DNA of 64,000 nt from Phoma sp. XZ068 (lineage: Eukaryota > Ascomycota > Dothideomycetes > Pleosporales > Didymellaceae), in the NCBI GenBank assembly GCA_004835665.1, contig RBKR01000015.1, positions 558,001 to 622,000 of the forward strand, written 5' to 3'. The notes beneath the pieces are model-generated. The model made no database searches, was not told the origin of the DNA, and saw nothing but the letters and a program-made list of their open reading frames with translations. Positions 1 to 13,050 of this stretch are shown piece by piece. The position numbers were made by a program, and so were the translations under genes. Within the stretch, counting starts at the first letter, position 1. Each line of letters begins with the position of its first letter.

Positions 1-26
1 TCTTTTCACCGTTCCTTCTTCTGCAC

Positions 27-1014
27 TCACAAGTGCTCGCCGATCCAAGACCACCAGCCCGCAACGTCACCGACATTCTTGCCCTGGCTCACGTTGCCAC
101 CGACGACATCGACGGTCGTGCCAATTTCTTTCATCTGGTCAAATTCGAAGATGCCCTCGCCGCCCTCGCCGAGCCATTCCTTCTCCTCGTCTACTTCGTC
201 GTCACCACTCAGCGCAGCACCGGCGTCTCGGAGCGCCTTGGCCCTGTTGTTCCTGACATTGGTGATGGCTTTCTCAAGCTTAGTCTTGACCGAGCTTGCG
301 GGCAGCGCGGTAAACAGGTCCATTTTGTTTGCGGCGATCAGCACCGGGATCTCCTTCGGCCCCTTGCTGGTCTTTGCGCTAGTGTACCTCTTCTGCAGGC
401 TCAGCAGCACATCGTGCAAGTACTCGGCGGCTTCGTTCAGCCCAGCTTCCTCATCGATGGCGGCCGCGTCCACGACGAAGATGATACCGCGTACTGTTTT
501 GGGGTCGGCGAGTGTAGAGGTCGCATAGTTACGCAGCTTGCCGTGGCCGGGCGTGTCGAGGATGATGAAGCGGCGCGAGCGCTCAAAGGCTGGGTCGCCT
601 GGGGAGCGGTAGTGCGAGGAGGCGGGGACGTGAGGGTCTGGCAGGAGGGCTTCAACAGACAGAGGGGTAGTGGAGGTGTGGGTGGTGGGGGCAGTTCCGC
701 GCTCAGTCTGTGACAGTGTTAGTGTGCACAGCTCGTAGTTATCGGGGGCGTTCGAGTTGCATGCACGTGGCAGACACTTCACAACATACCAGAGTCGTAA
801 ACGCCGTCTTTCCTCCGCCGCTCGGCCCCACAAGCAAGAAGGTGGGCAGCCCTGTCGTGCTGGCTGCCTTCCTGTACAGGAAGGAATGCAGCAAAATAGG
901 CAGGATGATGGTAACCGCCAGGGTAATCAGAATTGTCGACAGCTTTGGCGACAGCGCCTGGGTCAGCCAGCTATCTTCATCGTGCCAAGCCATTGTCCAG
1001 TGCAGTGCAGGCAA
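27..1014 (-). CDS. SRP102: Signal recognition particle receptor subunit beta
   Basis: This is the small GTPase subunit that anchors the SRP receptor in the ER membrane for cotranslational targeting. There are two exons, 1014-790 and 707-27. The 82-nt intron starts GTATGT, has a CACTAACAC branch site and ends CACAG; the spliced product is 301 aa. Residues about 26-46 form one transmembrane segment. The P-loop GPSGGGKT is at 63-70, the G3 motif DTPGHG at 126-131 and the G4 motif NKMD at 202-205, all as expected for SR-beta. The intron falls just after the P-loop, so an unspliced reading would lose the G1 motif. A second ATG seven codons downstream could also be the start. The next gene is 1.5 kb away with its 3' end facing this start. 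Confidence 0.93.
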
Positions 1015-2495
1015 GCTCTCCAGTCCCTATTTCAGTCAAATCCAGGTCCTCGGGCGGGCGCTCGCAGTAGCGCAACTCGTTCCGTGTGGGCAGCGCAGGC
1101 GAAGGAGATGCGCGCAGTTCTGGCGGTGAGTTTCGTGTATTTGAAGGGCCAGGGCTGGAATTTCTTACAGGGGAACGCGTCCGTTGGCGCTCGGGTGATG
1201 ACGTGACAAGAGAGGCCCTCGGGCGTGCAGTTCCGTGGCCGAGCTCGGACTCTTTCGACGGGGGCGTGGCAGAGAGGGAGTGGGAAACTCTGCTGCGCCG
1301 CTAGGCGCTCAAACCCGACGCCTGGCCCGCCGCCGCTTCCATGCTTCCCCGCCGCTAACCAGACACCGGCAGTGCCGCTGAGCTTCCTTGCACCTCATCT
1401 CAAGAAGTGCTCTGTCATTTCTTCGAAGCAACGACGAAACTCGAGGACGTCATAGCGCAATTTCGGATGGTGAAGCGGTGAGCACTCCGGCTGAGAGGTC
1501 GTGCAGTAGCGTGCGTTCCAGTAGAGAGCATGGAGATGGAAGGGTGCATCGCGGAGGGGTGGTGGGGCATGACTCGCGGACGGGAGCGGAGCTGTGAAGT
1601 GCGTGAAAGGCATGTGGAAGGTGCCATCATGTGGAAGCATGGAGGGAACGTGCGGGTAAACAACAAGGGCCGCCTGCATTCGTAAATATCAGAAGCTTTT
1701 CGAGGCTATATATTCATACAATTGACAAGGGCCACCTTAATAGCCGCATGTGTATCACCTTCGTCGCTCCCGCGCTTGTGCTCCTCTGCATGCCTAAAGT
1801 CCATGCCTGCATTTGTGTCTCCATGATCATATCGAAAAAGATACCATGGCCATGACCCATTACTCATACAACCGTAACCTCTGTCATCACCAGGTAGTGC
1901 GATCCCAGCAGTGACAGTACATAATAGAGGGGGTATGACCATAGACCTGTACCGTTTTACCCACAAGCTCCATGCATAATGCATCCGTAACTCGTGCCTG
2001 TGTGCCTGTTTTCCCGCGCCCATGTACCAACACCAGTGTTGTATCGCGTCAAAAGCACAATCGTCACATGAAACGCCGTAAGGACAGGGTACCGAAAGAC
2101 GAAAGAAGTAAAGAAAACGTTCGCTTGCGCGCATCATACAGTCATGTCATGACGCCAGCGCTCGGTGCAGGATTAAAGATATTAGGACGAAGAAGGATAA
2201 AGAAATATTGGAACTCATGCCCAACTCCATGGTAGATGCCGCGCAAATGTATGTTCAGTGAAACTTTGCGTTGGGTGTTGGAGGTCGAACCCGAGACGTT
2301 GTGTAGCGCTCGAACGGTGAACTGATTTGATATACGCCTGGCATGCCGTTCAGTTGACTCGCTGTTATGGCGTCGTTAGGTCGCCTCAGGTGTCAAAGAG
2401 ACAATGTCCCTTTGATACTGTTTGTGTCAACCCACGCGGTAGTCACCCCAGGACGCACAAAGCACGAACAAACTGCACTCGAATTCACGAGTAGA
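1015..2495. other. Intergenic, promoter of SRP102 and 3' flank of vib-1
   Basis: This stretch lies between the start of the SRP receptor gene and the stop of the NDT80-family gene, both on the minus strand. It should contain the SRP102 promoter and the vib-1 3' UTR. Short open frames exist on both strands, but none has a recognisable domain or paired splice signals. I see no gene here. Confidence 0.6.
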
Positions 2496-5327
2496 TCAAT
2501 ACCCGGCGTGAGCATGCACATCCGGATAGTACCCGCGACTGGTCTCCATGCCCTGGAAGCGTCCACAGCTGCCGTTGTGCCAGCCAGCGGCAATCGCTGC
2601 AGGTCCCGGATACTCCTCTTTGACGATGCGCTGCGGAAGTGGTAGCGAGTGCTCAATCTTTGCTGGGATACTCTCATAGAGTGGAGCTGGATAGTAAGAG
2701 TAGTCTTGAGGAGCGTCGTTCATCTTGGTGTCATCGTCGATCATGTGTTGATCTCCGACAAGACCTTCTGGCGGACCACCGCTCAACGAGCTTGCAGAAC
2801 TTACGGAGTGACTGCCAATAGGGCTCGGATCGAGTGAGTAGGTGGCCCCTCGGTAGAGATTACCGCCCATTGTTGTACTGCCGTTCGACAAGCTATTGCC
2901 ATAGGCTGCATAGGGCCGTGCGCCATTCGAGCCCAGGCCAGGATGACCAGGCCCGCCGATACCTGACCCTCCAGCGCCTCGACTGGCACCGGCATTATGC
3001 GGCCCTTCATTTTGATAATGGCTTGGCGATCTCCCGCGAACAACCACTGGGTTTGACGAGCGAGCGGCAATCTTCACCCACTTGGGGGCATCATCTCTTG
3101 AATTCTGGACGTTAGCCCAGAGTTCGACGATGAGATGGTAGTATTGCTGCTGAGCGCGACGCTTGCCGTTGTTGGCAGTGGCCGATTTGAACTGAATACG
3201 TTCGAATCCATGTTGGAAATTGCTGCTTCCGTGACTGGCAGGCGAGAATTGTTGTGATGAGTCGGAGTCGTTCTGTAGTGGCAGCTGTGGGCCTGGTACA
3301 CTCGAAGACTGGTGGAAAGTATTGAGCCCGTACCCGCCATGCTCATGACTCTTTCCAGGTGGTGTGGGTGCGAGGAGCTCCTTCTTCATAGAGAGTTGCG
3401 GGCCCTTATCGCGTTTTGGGGTGTGTTGGATGAGCTCAATCGTCTTTCCTGAGGTGCCATCAACAGCTGCAGCGAGAGACACAGCCATTGATTGGATTTG
3501 CTCTGCAGGCTTTCCGTTCCCTTGGTCAAGATACAGGCGAGAGTTCGAGATCCATGGGCTGAGGCTGTATGAGACATTTACAGAGAAGTAATTCCTCCGG
3601 TAGCATGTCCAAACGTGGTCGCCGGAGAAGAAGAACCCTTTCTCAATCTTTGCCTCGAGAGTTGGCACTACTGTAGTGCCCTCACAGGTGATTGTTCCGT
3701 ATGTCTCTTGTGGGAGGAAAGGGGGCGTGTCTGGTGATTGACCGTGGGCTGAGTAGGTTGGGCTCTGGTAGTTGCTGTATGCCAGAGGCATGGTGGTTGG
3801 CAGAACGCTCCTGGGCGTGTCAGGTAAAGAGTTATAGCGAGAGAGTTCAGAATGGCGAGGCGATAGGGTATGGGCATGCCTATGCAAGCCAGACGTGGTT
3901 GTTGTATAGTTGTCCCGAGCCGACACACCCATGGGTGGTGACACAGGATTGCTCAACCCTGGTGATCGTGTCGGAGGTAGCATCGCCGACGATGAAGCAT
4001 CAGTTCTATTGTGCTGGTGTCAGCTGCCATGCATACAAATTGAATTTGTTGGGCACGAAGGCACAACAACGGCTACCCACATTGAGGACATTCGTCGAGT
4101 CGACATGTTACTGTTACCGTAACCACAAGGAAAGCTGCTGTAATTGTTTGCTACAGGGTACTGGTTGGAATAGGTTGTGGCCACGGTCGGAGAAAAAGAA
4201 GAGTAGGAGTAAGCTAGTGCCGACGAGGCGTTGGAGCTGGGCGAGGTTGAGATGGACCCAGACCCCGAATCGGACAGGGCAACACCAGATTGGTAACTGC
4301 TGGCAGTCAGTAAACTCAGCAAAACAATGCTAATCGGCCCAACTGATGCGAGCGACAGCGATGTGCAACCAAGTTTAGGGTGACACGGTATAAGTTCTCA
4401 AGTTGACCAGGGACGGTATGGCAGACCCGCTAGGCTTGTCGTGTGATCATACGTGACATACCAGCCTGTTGGGAGAACTAGGTGTGCCATGCATCCGATA
4501 TGTGTGCGACGACAAGTATGATGAAGGGTATCGTCGACGTGTTTGTTTTGGGGGGGTAGGGGTTGCCAGCACAAGGCAAAGAGGCGTCGAGGATGCAGGC
4601 CGGGGTCGGCAGGCAGCACTACGGAGCCTGCATGCCAGACCGGGAAGAAGGAGACCAATGAGAGAGCCTACTTACGTTGCGTCGGGACGGTGTGTACCGT
4701 AACGGCTTGTAATCGCGCTCATAGGCATACCGGTCGCGGTATGAGCTAGGGCCCCGTCGCGCCTTAGTTGATCGGGTACACCAGCTGCGAAAGAGTTATG
4801 ATGTGCATGAGTACCAATCTGATCGATGGCTTCCTCTGTGGAATAATGGTTATCCGATGCCATTGGCAAAGGAGGATGGAGTACTGCTCGTTCTGCAATT
4901 AGCCAATCATTTCTTGTCCGTAATGGATGGTGTTGTAGAACAATGCTGGCGACAAATGCGAACAGCGTGCGTCGGTAGGCAGTTGAGCACAGGGAAGCAT
5001 ACGCGCGTGGGGTTTTGGTTGTACAGGTGGCTCCGCAGTCGGGCCAGAAGAAGTGTGCGAGAGCGCACTACAGAAGTTGCAGAAATCTAAACCAAGGACC
5101 CACAGCGAGTAGCGATAAAAAGTACCAAGCAGAACGCGCATGTTGGCTGTGTTGTTGACCAGCATATGACGGAGGCGCAGGCGGAATGCAGGATAAGAAT
5201 GCGGAGAAGGGCGCCAGATCATGGCTGAAGGATGCAGCGCTTGGAAGCCGAAAAGTGGAGATCCTTTACTCTTGTAGAGCATGCAAATACGAATTGAAAA
5301 AAAAAAAGTTCACTTACTTGAGTTCAT
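2496..5327 (-). CDS. vib-1: NDT80/PhoG-like transcription factor, VIB-1/XprG type
   Basis: The protein matches VIB-1 of Neurospora and XprG of Aspergillus, regulators of heterokaryon incompatibility, starvation response and extracellular proteases. The phase-consistent model is 5327-5318 (ATG AAC TCA A, then GTAAGT), 4892-4676 (after CTAATTGCAG, ending before GTAAGT), 4299-4077 (acceptor GCCAGCAG) and 4013-2496, giving 655 aa. The NDT80 DNA-binding region spans about residues 255-480. It includes the family stretches IEKGFFFSGDHVWTCYRRNY, LIQHTPKRDKGPQ and KRRAQQQYYHLIVELWA. The C-terminus is Gly/Ser/Pro-rich and ends in a Tyr-rich tail. The first two introns are long (424 and 376 nt), and an ATG at 4863 could serve an intron-retained form. 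The donor of the third intron is the least certain junction; a GTGGGT/AATAG pair also keeps frame. Confidence 0.9.
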
Positions 5328-8300
5328 CTTATGACCGCGCCTGGGTGTTGATTGCGCTTTTTTAAATCGTCAGAGCGCCGATCAACTGCAAAGGCTTTGA
5401 AGACAGCAGGTAAGTGTCTGGCAGCTAAGCTCGACGCTACAGATAAGTGGTCACTTACAAGTGAACTTGCAAATGGAAGCAAGTGTATCTTTTCGAATCA
5501 CACCGCTTTGTCCGAAGGCTCAACTTGCACCGCTAATGACGGTGGCGATTTCGGAACAGGCTCTTGAGGCTGGCAATCCAGGCTTCAACCGATGGCAGGA
5601 ACGGGAGTGTTGATGGTCGTCAAGGCTTCGCCTGACGCTGCTGTTGGCTCGCTTCCGGACGGTCTAGCCTGCGCAGGGGTACAATTCGGCTGCGCGAGTT
5701 GTTGGTGATTGTAAATACGCTGGTGCTCTTGATGCAGTCGAAAAGCAGGTCGGAGTGTGGAATCAGGGACTGATGTGTTTGACGAGCTGTGATCCAAGAG
5801 TATAATCGTGATGTGCGTGGAAATGTACCGCACAAACTTCTCGGCTCTCGAGTCTTTCGCAAGGCTTGGTCAGTGGGCTTACGTGGGCTCCAAGGAACAA
5901 CGAGGGCACGTACAGGTTTGAGGCTTTCGAAGATACTGTTATTTAGCGTACGTTGATGTCACCTGTTGCGGCTGCGCGACACCTTAAACCCTGAGATCAA
6001 ACGGTTCGTCAAGGTGGACTGCCAGACCAATTGGTGCGCTTTGCTTCTTTCCGAAGTCTCCACAGATCTCGAATGCCGAGCACAGACAGGTACGGGCTGG
6101 TACCCGGCTGCCTACTGCCTGGAAATCCTTGTTGCGATGTAGGCGGTGTGTGTACTCGCTGTTGCCGCTGTGCTGCGACCTGTCAGTCCTTCGCATCAAA
6201 CAAGGGAGCATGTCGCCATCCCAGTGGAGCTTACAGGGTTCTTCTGCAGAGTTCCTAAAAGGAATAATGTGGCGTTGCCTGATTTTCAATCGTGGCTGTT
6301 TCAGCGAGGGTGTTGCCGTCAAATGTTCAGCGATCTACGCAGAGGCCCGGTCCACGGAACAGGCTGACCGTTAGCCGTTGCTTTGTACCGGTGCAGAAGA
6401 TACAGGTAAGTTGCGACTCGTCGACAGCGACGCAATCAAGTTGTGAGTATTGCAAACAATGTGCCAAAGAAAGCCTCTTTTGACTCGACTCGAGCGGGTG
6501 TAAGCCGTCTGAAGGGTCGGAGCATATATGCACTGTGCCTTGAGTCCAAATTGGTTCTTGCTCGGAACCGTTGTACAAAGCCGCTAGGATTCGACGCTCC
6601 CGTGATGCTAATGCCCCAGACTGCCTGGTAGGATACCAAACCCTGAGATATCAACACAAGGGTATGTGGGATATGGGTTCGCTTCTGTGGAGAACAGAGC
6701 TTTGCTGATGAAGGTGCTTAATCAAAATGAGCTTGAGAGATGGTAGAACAAAGAGAATGTGAGCATATAGAATCTGGGCAATAGATGTACGGTTCGCAGA
6801 TAGAAACCACTACAGCTCGATCCAGAATAGGGTGAGCTGGGGGTCAGGTTCGGGATGTTTGGCTGAAAGGAGACGTGCCTACCAAGCCAGTATAGCCCCA
6901 TAACATCATTCAGGATGATGGATCAAGATTTCAGCCCACAAGCAAATGATCCGTATTGCCCTGCTCTCAGACCATGACCGTTTCCCCTAGCACCACGGTA
7001 GTATTGGCAAGCTGCAGCAGCGAACCTTTCCTAAATTGGTGACTCTATATCTCCGAGATGTCAGGGAGATGACCTGCCCCAGCGCCCAGGCTCGCGTCTT
7101 GCTCGAATGGTAGCTGGTCCACGCTGAGCTTTGCATTCCTTGCACCGGAGTAGGGCATCTGCTGCCCGCGGGAGCAATATCTCACCGTCTTGCAACAAGT
7201 GGATTGGCTCGCTGGACACGCGCATCACGGTCCCCGTGCAGCGATGCAGGAACATTGACCACGACACCACACTGAAATGGGTGGCTCACTCGACACAGCA
7301 GGACATGAACCGAACAGTTGGGACTTCGATGTTTCATCTCGATCAGCCGCCCAAGAATAACCCATGAAGCGAACAGATGATCAGGGTTCGCTCTTGCCAC
7401 ATCACCGTTGGTTGGACACTCACTGCCCGCGGCGCCCCAGTCAGCAGTGGATCAAAGGTGGGCCAAGAACAGGCTGGGATGGAGCGCCACGGGCCGGTAG
7501 CCGCAGGTAGGCGACAAGGCGAACCGTGGGTGAACAGGAAGACAAGGGAACCAGAGGACAAGGAGAGACTTTGGCTCGAGGGCCGTTACCTGTCACAGAG
7601 CGATAGTGACGCTGTTACTTGGCTCTGACAACGATAGTCTGGGTGACTGAAGTCGACGAGAAGTCAGCCACCACCCACACACGGACGCCAGGTCCATCTC
7701 GCTGAGGCAAGCGTGCAGCGGGTGATGCTCAGAGGTTGCATCGCCTAGAGGTTTTGGTTAGAGCGCTCACTGCGCCATGATCCGGGCTGCTTCACTCTTT
7801 GCACACCACGACCCGGCAGACTGGGATACTGCGTATTACTCCGAAAGAGGGCAGGGCCAGTCATCGTGAAGGCTGCCGGCCATAGTCATCACTCAGCTCG
7901 CGTCCCGCCCCGGGGCGGCATATCGTTAGCCGGGATCTGAACGGTGAAGAAAGCGAGAACAACGGGGGCGTGGACCGGCTCGGCGGCTCCCTTGCGTAGT
8001 CCAGATGAAAAGCGATACATGATCGATGGGAAGGAGGGATGGACCGGCAGGGGATTGGGAAGCCTTCTGGTGACGTGCAGCGCCCGCGGCTAACTAGTCC
8101 CCACTCGGCCTCCCGCCAGCCCACTTTGGCCACTAGCGCGCTTGGCTCTTCCCGTCGTGCAGCGTGTCGCTGCTGAACTCCCCAACCGCTCTCACCAACA
8201 GGCCGTGCGGTGGAGAACAGCACCGCAAAGCGCTGGCCATCCCTTACTGCACTGCTTCAGCGATGCTCCACGCGCTCAAGGTGACATTGCCGTCCCAAAC

Positions 8301-11300
8301 ATCGTCAAGCTCATGTGTCTCGCACGTTGCGGCCGTCCACCCCCCCAACACTCGGGGCTGACCGCCGGCGAGGACTTATCATCGCATTGCATTCCTCAAC
8401 CCACAGCTGCACAGCTCATCAGGCCATTTGGGCCAATGAGTGGGTAGTGATCAGCGGTGGCCAGCAAGCAGAGAAGGCTTGCCGCAGATGCCAACACCAG
8501 ATTGACCCGAGCCACTCTACCATTTTCATGCCAGCCTGGTCATCTGACGTGTCTGGATAGAGAATGCAAAGACAGGGCTTCCCGCTTACTTTCCGAGTGC
8601 CTCACCGCACTAAGAGCGCCGCCCCCAGCCTGCTTGGTGCCTGCCAGATAATTCACCGCACCCAGGCACAACAGCCCGTTGAAGTGTAGATTCAGATGGT
8701 GGCTGAGCGGGTATTCAGGAGATCACAGCTCGAAAAGGACGTTGCAGCTCATTGCGAGGTCACAAGATGCGCAGTTTCCCTGCAGGGCGTCTGCTGTCGA
8801 GGGACATTAACCTGCAGCCTCCCGCTCATCCCCGTGACGGTGATGGTCGGGCGTCCAAGCAGCTGCCAGTTTCCGATACATCATGGCAACTTGCATCAGA
8901 CTTGACTGTTGTATCGGGAGGACTGGAAGCCGGTTTGGGTTCTTACCTTGATTGTCTCATTCAATTTGAAGACGCCAGATGGGGGGATGTTTTCGCTTTC
9001 GACTGTTGCTGCGACCTGTTACACCAACACTGCTTACTCCAGCCTTCCAAATTAATGGGTACCCAAGAGGGGCCGGTGTCGCAGCCCTGACAGCAGCACG
9101 TTACAGCGATCCGATCAAGCACTGATAACCTGTTGCGAGGGGATCGAGAACAGCACAGAATCGATGACTCCACGGATACCATTAGACCAATCTAGTGTCG
9201 GCGGAGATTACTGCCTTTCAGATTGCCTTACAAATGAACTTTGGGCTGGTAAATCGAGCGGGTAAGCCGTCCGCAATTCGTGCGTTGATAGGCAGTCTTT
9301 GTCGATTCCAACATTTAGCCTGGATTGGTGTGTATTGCGACGAAGCCTTTCCCTCCGCGTAAACGGCAGACAAGAACCAGCGTGGTTCATCTGTCAATTG
9401 CACCAGGTACTGGTGTATGCGTTTGCTGTCCCATGGGACATCGCACTGCCAATCCTCTCACTATGTGGACCCTCTCCGACGACACGTTGATCCCGCTTGG
9501 ACTACTTGAGGCTGTCCGCGGCTCTCGTGCATCAAACGTCCAACAAAGGACTTTAGTGGGCTGTGGTTCGCCTTGGATGCTGGCACGAGCGCTTCATCGG
9601 CGCGTGCGTTACCTGTTGCTCGCGTCCCATAGACTCGCACAAGAAGCTTGCAGTCTTCTTCGGTTACTGGGTCAAGGCTTCAGTCGAAATCACAATCTCT
9701 GTTTGAGCAGAGACCGTGGTCTTAGAGTACGTTATGGCCTTAATATTGTGGTTGGCACGCATTTGCATCTAACATGATACGATCACGAAACTACAGACGA
9801 TTACCAATAGGCTTTAGCAGTGATTGATCCGGACCATGTGGCAATGAGGACATCACAGGGGTCACAACACAAGTACGTTCGACTAGAACCGCTTTGTGCG
9901 TGTTCGAAAGGTTTGAACCGGTAGCGAGACGTTGGCGTTGTACGGCGCGGCCGATAGATTTCCAGGGACTGACATCTTGTGTGGATAATGGTTCGTCGTG
10001 CAATCATAATTTGGCTCAACCAATAGAGAGGGGACTACTATGTCAGCCTTAGAGTATCAAGTCTGGTACACCAGGAATGCTGACAGCGCAAAGGACACCA
10101 CTGCCAGCATTTGCAAAATGCAATGCCCGTCAGGCTTCAGGGTGCTCACGCATATCAAAAGTGAGCGAGATTGTCTGCTTTGAGGTCCCGGGTCACCAGA
10201 TCCCTTCAAATTTTCACCGCTCCAATGGGAACAAGGTTCTTCACACTCACGGGACGATCTGTGGACGGCTTTGCGAAGACATACTAGAAGTCATGCACTT
10301 CGGTCCGTTCTAAGGCAGATCGCACAGAAAGCCGTTGTAACACCTAGAGACGGCTCACGAACGAGTGGTCCGTGCATATACAAGGCAGATCGAATTACGA
10401 GCTACACTCATCGCTGCCGGTTCAGGAGTAAATATCTCCAACATTCATCAATGGTAACCTGAAGCCTAATCCGTAGTTCGTGCATCTATGCCCAGCTCAA
10501 GCTGTGCAGTAGCGGGTGCACCGCACGAGCATCACTACAAGACAAGCCTATCATCTGGTTACGCGTCACAAATTTAAGCGTTATAATCCCACAGCAGACA
10601 AGCAAACAGCGCCACTGTGCTGCAACATGTGGTTGCCGCGACGATCTGATAGCATAAGCCCCCGCTTCAACAGAACGCTTGGATGCGCCTGGATAAGTGT
10701 GGTTCTCATCAACCGATTCTCACCTCATCGGGCGCAGCTACTCATACGACCTTTAATGCGTTCAGTAAGATACCATCATGAAAGGCCTCGGCAACCAATC
10801 AGTCCAGCCAACAGCGTTCTACAAGGTTCCAATGGACTAGGTCTCAATGGTCACTGCCCCTGGAAGCTGCATGTGCCCTGTGTTCTGTGTCAGCTGGGCA
10901 CGACATCCGGCGCGACTAAGCCTGTGGATTAGTCGTCGTAATCCCCTCCTGCTGTGTGTTGGCTTAGCATTCAGTTTTGCATCTCTAAGACGACGGCAAT
11001 GCCTTTACATCAAGCGCGCTAACTTCACCCAGCCACTTGCTCGCTCTTCTCCCGCATCGAGCTTCCAGAAAAAGATACCAGACATTATCATAGATATCAA
11101 GTGACTCTATCGGATTCTACCTAGCGTGTCTCAACATACTTGGGAGCTGGATCGTCGTGCTCGAAAGCTGGTTCCAGCAGGTTTTCACTCTAGCTTGTTT
11201 TTGATGCTTAATCCACCCGCACTTAGCTCTCGATGTATGTCCGTCGCGGTATAGACCGCTTTTGATTTCCGTCATCATTAGTGAGCTCAATTCAACTGGG

Positions 11301-12250
11301 ATGGACATACTTGAAGCAATACTATTCTTCTTGCCATCTGCGTTGGGGATCTCATCACACGAGCAAGTGCGCCCCCTGCGGCCCCAGACTCAGACAATAC
11401 CATGGCATCTCTGTATACCTAGATTTCTTTAAGCAAGTCTCAAAACCTCATTCACTACATAATGATGACCGCATAATCCTGATCGTTGCGCGATGACAAT
11501 GGATCGATTTCAAACCCATCAAATCATGCGCTATTGTATCGAACAGGTGGCAGTCAGCTACTATCATGACATTATGGCGTTGATCTACTTGAGCAAAACA
11601 CAGGGCCGGGAAATTCAATATGATCACAGCCCCTGACCATCGGAGAATTCTGACGGGCAGGTGGCAGGCGCAGTGCAATCAGGCTACCGATCGTCAGCGG
11701 GCGCCCCCGTTCTTGTGTACGGACAGGGGACATGCTCCGTGGATCGTGCTTTCAGGGTTTTCAGCCTGCCTCTGCAGTTTCACTGTGCTGTGAATCTCGG
11801 ACTCCCTCATCGTCTCCTCTATCGATGTATTTGTTGTTGACTATGGCACACTGTGGATAGTTGGTCGACTTTCGTTGATAACGCTGATAACTACAACACC
11901 CTTGGAGATTGTTGCGCCATCGTGCCGCTGCCGTCCTGCAGCACATCGCCAATCTCTGTAAGCTTTGCATCTGATCAGTGCAATGTTGAACACACGCTAC
12001 CGTCGCCTCTTGGTGGTGAGTCAGTGACTTGTAAATCTCATCACATATCGGGACATGAGTATGTGGTAAACATTTTCCTTCACCCCTTCTGTTCCCCCGT
12101 ATCAATCAACTCTCTATCTTGATCAACTTCGCAAATATCTAGGTACTATTACAAACCGCATTCCTCGGTCTTTGCGGCATCTAAGCATGGAGACATGAGC
12201 GCTTTCCGATAGCAGCAAGGCAAATATACAACCGCTCCATGCAAGCTGGT
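5328..12250. other. 7-kb gene-free region upstream of vib-1
   Basis: Base composition is ordinary for this genome (roughly half G+C, higher around 7.4-8.3 kb). Many short open frames occur on both strands, but none shows a family motif, coherent codon pattern or a chain of splice sites. The part nearest 5328 must hold the vib-1 promoter and leader. The rest may be extended regulatory DNA, unrecognised noncoding transcripts or strongly decayed sequence; nothing specific can be supported. Confidence 0.5.
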
Positions 12251-12265
12251 AGACTTGAAGCAAAT

Positions 12266-12553
12266 CTAGTAGTCACTTAACGTTGATCGTTTGGTTTGTG
12301 ATTTGCTGAAGCTCGAGCGTACATTTAATGAAAGGAAGTCGATGTATATCCATTTGATTACATGTCCTCCCAGCTGCTCCAGCGACACAACTACCAGCCC
12401 ATCCGTTAACTTCCAGTTCGGCTTAGAATTAATGAATACTTCTTTTATTAACCGTAGTTCCGGAGGCATCATTGCCTCCAGGCGCCCTCCGTTGCCCATG
12501 TGACCAGCGACGTCCAAGACAAGCTCTTCTTTGAACGACGCGAGTGTCGGCAA
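12266..12553 (-). pseudogene. Short coding-like fragment, unknown family
   Basis: About 95 codons on the minus strand read openly and have a coding-like amino-acid mix near their start (for example SFKEELVLDVAGHMGNGG). The upstream side runs directly into AT-rich DNA, and no ATG or splice partner is visible at that end. I do not recognise the family. It may be the surviving end of a gene whose remainder was destroyed in the adjacent AT-rich block, or simply a chance frame. Confidence 0.25.
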
Positions 12554-13050
12554 GTTAACAACATACTAGAAATTCAAATTAGTCCTTCTCAGCTATTTAC
12601 GTATATTTTTTTTAGCATTAGCGTTGCAAAAAGAAAAACGCCTAAGACGTTGAGTGCTCCCCTAATATGATCAGTATGTAAACTGGTAAATATAGATGGA
12701 GAGACCTTTATCAAGTTAACTAGAAACTTAGCTCTAACTTAAGTTGCTCATTTTCTATTCCAAACTGTACGCGAGGCATGCGCTACTTTTTACCAAGATC
12801 TTGCCCAGAAGTAAATCCCTCTAAGTATTCTCTCATAGCTTGCCGATCTACAGGCTCAGTAAGAGTTATAAGAAGTCTAAAGCACTAGAATACTCCGTTT
12901 TCTGTATAAATTCTACGTTGGAAGAGTATTACTTTATCCAGAAGCACAAGATGATAGTAAAAGAGCTTGAGGTTAAATCTTGCGTGAAATTGTGTTACTC
13001 AATTTCTATCTATTTCTATTCCTTAGCAGTCTAAAATATGCAAAGACAAT

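Noticed and set aside
33..713. Long plus-strand frame at the left end
   Set aside because: It is the antisense shadow of the SRP receptor beta exon, whose GTPase motifs are on the minus strand.
2279..2345. GGGTTCGACC sequence resembling a tRNA T-loop on the minus strand
   Set aside because: The flanking bases cannot form the T-stem or acceptor stem.
9325..9777. 150-codon plus-strand frame in the vib-1 upstream region
   Set aside because: Amino-acid composition and lack of motif or splice signals look like chance in balanced DNA.
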